Shown piece by piece: positions 20,231 through 26,301 of a stretch of DNA of 26,301 nucleotides. The DNA comes from a virus. The stretch is taken from IMG/VR virus record IMGVR_UViG_3300027963_000292, positions 1-26,301 of that record; one strand, 5' to 3'. Position 1 is the first letter of the stretch. The number at the start of each line of letters is the position of its first letter. The notes under the pieces were generated by a model, which was not told the origin of the DNA, made no database searches, and saw only the letters and a program-made list of their open reading frames with translations. The position numbers were made by a program, and so were the translations under genes.

Positions 20231-21757
20231 TTATGCGGTATATGTACTAGACGATGTAAAGGTGTGGATTGTATAGCCGCCCGATGATGTCACCGTACCG
20301 CCTGTGCCACGCTGACTGCCGAGGTATCTAATAATAACAATGCCTGAGCCGCCAGAACCTGACGTTACTGTAGTGCCAGCGCCTGAACCAGAAGCGCCAC
20401 CACCACCACCTGTGTTAGCCGTTCCGTTTGTTCCATTTCCAAGGTTTGCACCTCCAGCACCGCCGCCGCCTGATCCACCTGCACCCGCAGAAGCTGTAGC
20501 ACTTGCACCTGCGCCGCCGCCCCCAGCATAAGTGACCGCAGAGCCGCTAATACTATTTGATGCCCCTGCACCGCCAGCACCACCAGTATTGCCAGAGGCG
20601 CTTGTACCGGACGCACTAGCACCTCCACCGCCACCCGAACCATTTGTTGCGCCGTTGCCACCAGAGTAACCTTGACCAGTAGTGCCAGCGCCCCCAGTTA
20701 AAGTTGTTCCCGCCCCACCGCCAGAACCACCAGACGATGGTGAAAATGAACCGCCAGCACCACCCGCACCACCACCAATCGCAATTGCAAGCGAAGCAAT
20801 ACTAGAATTTGAACCCGAATTTCCTTTAACGTCTGCGCTTGATGAAATTGCAGCACCACCTGCGCCTACTGTAATTGTGTAAGCAATGCCTGAACTTAAT
20901 GTTGTTGTGCTAGTCAGTAAACCACCAGCACCGCCACCGCCCGATGAACCCGCACTTGATGCGCCAGTAGCAGCACCAGATGCCCCACCCGCCACAGCAA
21001 GGTAATCAACCGAATACCCAGCAGCTTGCGTAAATTGTAACCATTGCGAACTTGTAACGTCATACCACTCAGGATTACCCGTTGTAGAGTTTTGACGAAT
21101 TAAGCCAGATGCACCTGTTGGACGTTGCGCTGTTGTACCAACAGGCATTTTCCATGCGCCAGTCCCTGAACTAGTTAACTGAACGCCTGCGCCTGAAAGC
21201 GTTAAAACACCGCTAATCGTCAAGTTTGTAAATGTCGTTGCAGATACGCCAACAACTTGAAATTGCGTACCGTCGTAGACAATAACAAACAGGTAATTTG
21301 CAGTTAAATCACCGGCTACTAATGCGGTGTTACCAGTTTTAGTAATAGCTTTTGCGCCTAACGAACTGATGTTAATTGTTACCGCACCTGTGTTCGTATT
21401 AGCTGCAACAAACGCAAACATTTGACCAGATCCGTATGCGGTCAACGCTGGGCTAACAGTTGCTGTAATCGTGTCTGTTCCCGATACCGTCAAAAACGAT
21501 CCAAACGAGTTTTGCACTTGTGCAATATTTGCAGAATCAGTTGCTGCCGATCCCGCACTTAGCCCTGTGAACTTAAAAGTTCCCATCGGAAGATTGGCTG
21601 TCGGTGTCGTTTGACCGTCTTTGGTCAAAGCAGTCGATAGGCCAGTAGCTAAATCAGCAGTCAGCGCATTAAACGCTGTTGATGAAATGACTGTGCCTGT
21701 GACAACTGGCTGACCAGTTGAGTTGATTACAAATGTACCGCTGCCGTTATAGCTCAT
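20231..21757 (-). CDS. Glycine-rich tail fibre / receptor-binding protein
   Basis: A 508-residue protein. The N-terminal half holds phage tail repeats and the linker MPVGTTAQRPTGASGLIRQN (about 204-223), common in fibre proteins. From about 250 to 475 it is an extreme Gly/Ala/Ser-rich domain (runs such as SSGGGGAGG), framed by VDYLAVAGG and SGIVIIRYLGS, the hallmark of the Gly-rich adhesin domain of tail fibres. It ends GGYTIHTFTSSSTYTA, typical for such fibres. It probably binds a host surface receptor. The low-complexity part (about 20330-20990) is likely to vary by recombination. T-rich alternative frames here are only by-products of the GGN codons. Confidence 0.8.
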   Translation of the reverse strand: MSYNGSGTFVINSTGQPVVTGTVISSTAFNALTADLATGLSTALTKDGQTTPTANLPMGTFKFTGLSAGSAATDSANIAQVQNSFGSFLTVSGTDTITATVSPALTAYGSGQMFAFVAANTNTGAVTINISSLGAKAITKTGNTALVAGDLTANYLFVIVYDGTQFQVVGVSATTFTNLTISGVLTLSGAGVQLTSSGTGAWKMPVGTTAQRPTGASGLIRQNSTTGNPEWYDVTSSQWLQFTQAAGYSVDYLAVAGGASGAATGASSAGSSGGGGAGGLLTSTTTLSSGIAYTITVGAGGAAISSSADVKGNSGSNSSIASLAIAIGGGAGGAGGSFSPSSGGSGGGAGTTLTGGAGTTGQGYSGGNGATNGSGGGGGASASGTSASGNTGGAGGAGASNSISGSAVTYAGGGGAGASATASAGAGGSGGGGAGGANLGNGTNGTANTGGGGGASGSGAGTTVTSGSGGSGIVIIRYLGSQRGTGGTVTSSGGYTIHTFTSSSTYTA

Positions 21758-21767
21758 TGATTACCTC

Positions 21768-23654
21768 TTATTGGTTCATTAATTCGGTTGTTGGCGCACC
21801 AAACATTGCAGGAGTTAATTGACCTCGTAAAGCAGCTGCCATTAATCGACCTCGCTCAGATGGTGCTGCTTGAGCAATTAACTGTGCCGTTGCTTTTGGA
21901 TCAAGTAAAGCCTGGGCTAACTGTTGTTGCATCGTTTCAGTTGCGTTTTCATAAATTTTTCTAGCCGGTGCGCCAAGATAAGGCATATTGACTAAACCAA
22001 AAGGCAAACCTGTTTTTTGTGCAATATTTGCCATTGCAAGGTTTTGAAACGTATTTGATCCCACGCTCCGACCATAATCTTGTGCGTTACTTTTTCGTGC
22101 TAATTCAGTTGCAATGTTTTTCAACGTTTGCAATTGTTCAGGGCTACTTGCAAATAATTGTTCTAAATCATTACCGCCAAATCCAGTCGCTAATTTTGGC
22201 GTATTTGGGTTTCTCAATGCCTCAGTAAATGAACCAATGTTTTCTCTAAGTAAGTTGCCTTCTTCACCAACGGCAGGCACTAACTTATTTTTTAAGTATT
22301 CGCCAACAGCCATTTGATTTAAAGGTTTGCTACCTTCTGCATAAGTTGCAACGGCCTCTGCATACTTTGGGCTTTGACGTTGCAAGAAAGACATAAGCCT
22401 TTCTTTAACACCCATCAAAATGCGCTTTTCGTTGTCACCTTCGGCAGTTGCAATTTGCTTGTCTAATGCACGCTTTGTGTAATCAAGACCCTGAATTGAA
22501 CCTTTTGGGTCTTTAATATCAATCCGTTCATTTTTCGCCAAAATAACAGCATCTTTCATTGCTTGTTGAATAGCAGGCGTATCTAACAAATCTGCAATTT
22601 CAGCGTTTGCCGCATCACGATCTGCTTTGGGCAACATTTTGCCGGTAACTGGATCACGATTTACATTCAACGTTTGTTTGTATGCTTGTTTATAAAGCAA
22701 ATCAGCAGCGTCTGCTCTTGCTGTTTCAAACAGTTCTTTTTTACCTACATCACCCGCAATTTCACCAATTGCCTCACGTCTGGCTTGCACATTTGCAGCC
22801 TCTCTAGGTGCAAACACTTGAGGATATTTTGATGCGGCTTGACGTTGTAATGCTTCTAATCCACCGCTTTCTGAAATTTCGCCAACTGTGGGTTGAGAGC
22901 CTGGCACTAATCCTTGCGCTTGATCTAGCCGGTTTACAACATCACCAATGTCGCTTGGTCTAATTTGACCACGCAAATTTGAACCAATAATTGCTTTTTT
23001 GCCAGATTCTGTAAATGGTTGAGCCAATGCTTTAGCAAGCTCATAACCACGACCAAGCACTTGACCGACTGGTGCTAATGCCGCACCAAAAACACCACCA
23101 GCGCCTGTTTGAATGGCTTTTTGACCGGCAAAATTATCAGTATTTTCGGTAACGGGAGTTAAAGCGCCACCCGTCAACCCCATGTAACCGCCAGCCTCCA
23201 TCAATGCAGGAATGGTTTTAGCCATTGGCGCAAGATGTTTCATCAACGCTAAATTTGGCAAACTCATTGCATTGCCAGCAAATCTTGAAATATCTGCACC
23301 TTGAAAGTTTGTCGCTAACTTAGCGGCATCCATTTCTGCTTTTCTTTTTGCGATACCTTCGTCAACGCCTGCGGCTTGTCTGTCAAGCCAATTGCTAACT
23401 GGATTGGGATTAAGCCCACCCAATGATGATACGGTAGACAATGCTCTTGGCAATAATTGAGCGCCTGCGTCAATAAACTCGCCTGCGCCGCTTATAAACC
23501 GACCCGCTGGTGATGCAAGAATTTCTTGCCCAATGGTCGGCTCATACTTTGCCATATCCAAACCATTGGCTTTTAATTTTGCGTTTAGCTCTGTCTTTGT
23601 AATATTGTCGGGTACGTCTTTAATGACCGTACCATCAGGTAGCGTAACGTCCAT
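21768..23654 (-). CDS. Ejection / internal virion protein, 628 aa
   Basis: Begins MDVTLPDGTVIKDVPDNITK, a short head domain often seen at the start of large podovirus internal virion proteins. A Gly/Ala/Leu-rich, weakly hydrophobic stretch (about 120-210, with GAGGVFGAALAPVGQV) could interact with the membrane. Long helical segments follow. No enzyme motif is seen. Together with the next gene it probably forms part of the ejection apparatus that carries DNA across the envelope. It shares one base with the upstream gene (TAATG). Confidence 0.65.
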   Translation of the reverse strand: MDVTLPDGTVIKDVPDNITKTELNAKLKANGLDMAKYEPTIGQEILASPAGRFISGAGEFIDAGAQLLPRALSTVSSLGGLNPNPVSNWLDRQAAGVDEGIAKRKAEMDAAKLATNFQGADISRFAGNAMSLPNLALMKHLAPMAKTIPALMEAGGYMGLTGGALTPVTENTDNFAGQKAIQTGAGGVFGAALAPVGQVLGRGYELAKALAQPFTESGKKAIIGSNLRGQIRPSDIGDVVNRLDQAQGLVPGSQPTVGEISESGGLEALQRQAASKYPQVFAPREAANVQARREAIGEIAGDVGKKELFETARADAADLLYKQAYKQTLNVNRDPVTGKMLPKADRDAANAEIADLLDTPAIQQAMKDAVILAKNERIDIKDPKGSIQGLDYTKRALDKQIATAEGDNEKRILMGVKERLMSFLQRQSPKYAEAVATYAEGSKPLNQMAVGEYLKNKLVPAVGEEGNLLRENIGSFTEALRNPNTPKLATGFGGNDLEQLFASSPEQLQTLKNIATELARKSNAQDYGRSVGSNTFQNLAMANIAQKTGLPFGLVNMPYLGAPARKIYENATETMQQQLAQALLDPKATAQLIAQAAPSERGRLMAAALRGQLTPAMFGAPTTELMNQ

Positions 23655-25210
23655 TATTTAGGTAAATCCCCGTAATTGATAGTTTTAGGCGCAGACCCTC
23701 GTTGCAATGGCGCATAAGTTTTACCGGCTTTGCCGTATGTTTGCTTAACGCCTTGCTCAATAATATCCAAATAGTCTTTAGCTGCTTTATTAAATTCAGC
23801 TTCAGATGTTGCCGTAGACATACGATTTTTAGCTGCTGTAGCTTTTGTGCCTTCAACTTCAGTAATTGCACCTGTTCCACGCAATGTATCAATAGCGGTA
23901 AGAAATGCGCCACCTTGAACTTGATCCAGTCTAGAACGAAAATCTGCTTGTGGTGTACCAGGTATATATTTTGCACCAGGTATCCCCATACCAACAGATG
24001 ATTTAAAACCAGGATGCGTTAACAATTCTTGCACGTTTTGAATTGCTGTTTGTGCGTTATCTACAACTTTTGGTAAATCAATTGTTGCTTGAGCTTGTGA
24101 AGTTCCTGCTACTTTGCCGCCTGCTTCAGCGCCTGCAACTGTTCCCGCATAATCAGCGGCAGTCTTTGCTGCGCCAGGCGTAGCCGTAACAATTAAATTG
24201 CCTTTCGCATCAATATTTGATGGATTTAATGAACCGCCTTCACTAACTTTTGGCACAAAACCAGGTATTGGCGTAGTACCAGTTGTATTAATTTGTCCAG
24301 GCTGAGATGTAACAAGCAATTCTTTATTAATTAATGCTTCAGCAAGTTCTTTAAAGCGTGGATTATCAGGAGTAATTCCTGCGTCTTTTAATTTCTGAGC
24401 AAAACTTGTTTCAGTAGGCGCAGGCTCGTAGTTAGACAAATCAAACGTGCCACGGTTATTAGGCTGCACATATTCCATTTTGCCCGTAACACGGTTACGA
24501 ACGTACATTGGAGCCATAGACGTAGGCATACTGACGTTTGTAATAGAACGCCCTGCTTGTGCTTGCTGCGTCTTGTATTGATCAATTGTGCCTTTGTAAC
24601 CTTGCTGCACCGCAAGACGGTATTCAGCCAATGGCCCAGTTTCTTGTTTGCTTAATTGCTCGTATTCCAATTTAGCAACTGGCGCAATATACGGATTTTG
24701 ACTCATCATCATTTGAACAAGTCGTTGCCGTTTTTGCTCTGGGTCTAATGGCGCACCGCTTGTTGGCGCAATAGCAGCTTGCGGTGCTATAGCGGGCTGA
24801 TACGGCACAGCAGGCGTTTCTACGTTGCCGGACGGTGCTGTTTGCAGATTCGGATTGTCCTCATAGTCAGCGCCCATTGGCTTAAATGATGTTGCTGCCT
24901 GTGCAGGCACTTCAGGCCGTCCCATAACTGCGGCACGACCAGGCGAGGCAGTTGGGTTAAGGCTCGACAACATTTGTTGCGCTTCTGTTTTAGCTTCTTG
25001 AGCTAATTTAATGCGTTCTTCATCGCTCGTACCTCGTGCGCCCATGTAGGCTTGCAAAACTTTTGCAAGACCAGATAATGGTGAAATAGGCGCTTGAATA
25101 CCTTGATAGCTTTGAATATCAATTGGCTGAAACGCTTGCTGTTGCATAATCTGCGCTAACTTTTCGTTACGCTGAATTGCCGCTAGTCGAGTGTTGTAGT
25201 CTAAATCCAT
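23654..25210 (-). CDS. Ejection / internal virion protein, 518 aa
   Basis: Helical, Gln/Ala-rich protein. After a charged N-terminal part and a Pro-rich linker (about 105-155), the C-terminal 130 residues contain LLTHPGFKSSVGMGIPGAKY, TPQADFRSRLDQVQGGAFLTAIDTLRGTGAITEVEGTKATAAKNRM, a domain found in many phage virion and DNA-transfer proteins. GGGGT before the ATG. By neighbours and composition it is part of the injection machinery; the precise role is not known. Confidence 0.65.
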   Translation of the reverse strand: MDLDYNTRLAAIQRNEKLAQIMQQQAFQPIDIQSYQGIQAPISPLSGLAKVLQAYMGARGTSDEERIKLAQEAKTEAQQMLSSLNPTASPGRAAVMGRPEVPAQAATSFKPMGADYEDNPNLQTAPSGNVETPAVPYQPAIAPQAAIAPTSGAPLDPEQKRQRLVQMMMSQNPYIAPVAKLEYEQLSKQETGPLAEYRLAVQQGYKGTIDQYKTQQAQAGRSITNVSMPTSMAPMYVRNRVTGKMEYVQPNNRGTFDLSNYEPAPTETSFAQKLKDAGITPDNPRFKELAEALINKELLVTSQPGQINTTGTTPIPGFVPKVSEGGSLNPSNIDAKGNLIVTATPGAAKTAADYAGTVAGAEAGGKVAGTSQAQATIDLPKVVDNAQTAIQNVQELLTHPGFKSSVGMGIPGAKYIPGTPQADFRSRLDQVQGGAFLTAIDTLRGTGAITEVEGTKATAAKNRMSTATSEAEFNKAAKDYLDIIEQGVKQTYGKAGKTYAPLQRGSAPKTINYGDLPK

Positions 25211-25213
25211 GAC

Positions 25214-25513
25214 TTACCCCGTGTAATTGTTTGCAGTCTGCATTGGCGCTTGAGCGTTAGCCGAATCAAACATACCGCCAGTCTGCGCTTGACCTAATTT
25301 AAGTCGAGCCATGTAATCTTGCATATCTTGCATTTGATTCTGTTTTTGCATTTGCCCGTACATACTCATGGCGTTCTGTGCGCCAGCCATAGGATTCTGA
25401 GCTTGCGGCATTTGCCCCATGTCTTGACCTTGCAATGGAGTAGTTTGCTGTTGCTGTTGCAGCATCTGAGCCATTTTTTGCTGTGGAGTCATGTTGACGT
25501 ATTGATTAAGCAT
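25214..25513 (-). CDS. Gln/Met-rich small virion-like protein
   Basis: A 99-residue protein with extreme Gln and Met content (MAQMLQQQQQTTPLQGQDMG, then NAMSMYGQMQKQNQMQDM). It lies upstream of the two ejection proteins and overlaps the PP-loop gene by eight bases. Composition and place fit a small internal virion protein. No family recognised. Confidence 0.5.
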   Translation of the reverse strand: MLNQYVNMTPQQKMAQMLQQQQQTTPLQGQDMGQMPQAQNPMAGAQNAMSMYGQMQKQNQMQDMQDYMARLKLGQAQTGGMFDSANAQAPMQTANNYTG

Positions 25514-26198
25514 CGCAATTCCTTAGTAACTCTAAAGTAGGCAACAAGGCAGACTTTAGTGCCGCCATGTTTATTTTATATTTTTCATGCAAATTTGGGT
25601 GTTTTTCTTTCATCCATGCCACTCGATCCGCTGAGTTCGCCAAATACGCTGTGCAATCGTAACAATCAAGGCTTGAATGGTCGATTGCATAATGTTCTGG
25701 TAACTGACATTGTGTCCGTAAAAACGCCAAAACTTGCTCTTTAGTCCATGTTTCTATCGGTTGAATGTAAGTTACACCATCAACTACCGACCCGTGCCGA
25801 GCCGTGGATTTGTGGCTTTCATCAAGCCGTTGACCACGAATCAAATGCGTAATGCCACGTTTTGCAATTGCCTCTGTCAGAGGTTGCCCTACGTTTGCCC
25901 AACAGCAATTTAAATAACTCTGTACTCGTACTGGTTTATCGCCTGAAAATTGCATACCTTCAAGGCTATGGTCAACCGGCACAACGTCGCTTGGATAACC
26001 ATAAAATTTAATTTGCTGCTCTTGATCTGACTTTACTTCAATAAACTCAACTGCATCTGCTTTAACCTGTTCAATGATTTTCATCGTTTCAGGATAAACC
26101 TTGCCTGTATTTGCCCAAAAAACAATCGGATTCTTTTCACGGTACAAATACCAACACGCTAAAGAATCCTTTCCACCTGAGAACGCTAACCCAAGCAT
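25506..26198 (-). CDS. PP-loop enzyme of the PAPS/APS reductase-DndC superfamily
   Basis: A 230-residue protein with the ATP PP-loop LAFSGGKDSLACW (4-16), PIVFWANTGKVYPET, and IRGQRLDESHKST (120-132). Cys98-Cys99 and Cys179-x-x-Cys182 form the CC...CxxC pattern that binds a 4Fe-4S cluster in APS reductases and DndC. The catalytic ECGxH tail of CysH enzymes is missing, so true sulfate reduction is unlikely. Transfer of sulfur, or modification of nucleic acid or protein, is possible. It sits inside the virion/ejection operon, overlapping both sides (TAATG upstream). The substrate is not visible. Confidence 0.75.
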   Translation of the reverse strand: MLGLAFSGGKDSLACWYLYREKNPIVFWANTGKVYPETMKIIEQVKADAVEFIEVKSDQEQQIKFYGYPSDVVPVDHSLEGMQFSGDKPVRVQSYLNCCWANVGQPLTEAIAKRGITHLIRGQRLDESHKSTARHGSVVDGVTYIQPIETWTKEQVLAFLRTQCQLPEHYAIDHSSLDCYDCTAYLANSADRVAWMKEKHPNLHEKYKINMAALKSALLPTLELLRNCDA

Positions 26199-26301
26199 TA
26201 GAAATACATTGCTGCCATGCCGCCCAAAGACGCAATACCTTGAATACCCGCATTAGCGCCTGATTGTTGGATACCGTAATTTTGCAATGCTGCTTGGCCT
26301 G
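26198..26301 (-). CDS. Internal virion protein, C-terminal end only
   Basis: The last 34 codons or so of a gene entering from the window edge: GQAALQNYGIQQSGANAGIQ, then IASLGGMAAMYF and TAA sharing a base with the next ATG. Gly/Ala/Gln-rich tails of this kind end small internal virion proteins of podoviruses. Too little is visible for a firm name. Confidence 0.45.
   Translation of the reverse strand, partial: GQAALQNYGIQQSGANAGIQGIASLGGMAAMYF

Noticed and set aside
20340-20882. Open frames in both strands within the tail fibre gene (Pro/Ala-rich and Val/Gln-rich products)
   Set aside because: They are by-products of repeated GGN/GCN codons of the Gly-rich domain; no independent start signals.
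23635-23994. A 119-codon frame on the same strand as the 518-aa virion gene, in another frame
   Set aside because: Completely inside a strong gene, Leu/Lys/Gln-rich low-complexity product, no ribosome site.
25506-26198. PP-loop enzyme as QueC, which would complete the 7-deazaguanine pathway
   Set aside because: QueC has SGGxDS with a different C-terminal zinc cysteine cluster; the CC...CxxC layout and FWANTGKVYPET point to the APS reductase/DndC group.

Overview
This window is part of a tailed double-stranded DNA phage genome, probably a podovirus-like phage of a Gram-negative host. It carries a complete head-building set (small and large terminase, portal, scaffold, major capsid protein), two long ejection-type virion proteins, a glycine-rich tail fibre, a muramidase endolysin and a nested Rz/Rz1 spanin pair. 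No host housekeeping genes, tRNAs, rRNAs, insertion sequences or CRISPR arrays were seen. The spanin pair implies an outer membrane. The host cannot be named from the sequence; an aquatic proteobacterium is only a guess. Nearly all genes are packed with 1-16 base overlaps (ATGA, TAATG, TGATG junctions), so most starts are well fixed.

Layout. (1) 1-8941, minus strand, read right to left: terminase, a small virion-like protein, a glycosyltransferase, an FkbM methyltransferase, portal, two small conserved proteins, scaffold, capsid, a decoration-like protein and a truncated MptE/DUF115-like gene. (2) 8986-12938, minus: small genes including a Dps-like DUF5856 protein, a RusA resolvase, a TGT/DpdA-like enzyme next to a QueD-like enzyme, a Ref-like HNH nuclease and a winged-helix protein. 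(3) 12983-15804, minus: ERF annealing protein, SSB, an HNH-AP2 homing endonuclease and a PD-(D/E)XK nuclease, closed by a terminator. (4) 15805-16778: a divergent control region with a Cro-like gene, sigma70-type promoters, a structured RNA ending in a strong terminator, a tandem 15-bp repeat and a G-quadruplex motif. (5) 16779-18160, plus strand: an operon of small unknown genes. (6) 18141-26301, minus: ejection proteins, a PP-loop enzyme, tail fibre and a crowded lysis cassette, meeting the plus operon tail to tail.

How the genes fit together. ERF, SSB, PD-(D/E)XK nuclease, RusA and the Ref-like nuclease form a recombination kit. Three promoters share an almost identical quasi-palindromic element (TTnAGnnnnCTnAA) overlapping the -10 box; the Cro-like protein is the obvious candidate regulator. 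The most interesting system is the DpdA-like plus QueD-like pair, which suggests 7-deazaguanine modification of phage DNA using host-made precursor. The QueD-like protein has lost the segment that carries the catalytic cysteine, so the pair may not act in the standard way. No replicative polymerase, helicase, primase or integrase is visible; these may lie outside the window.
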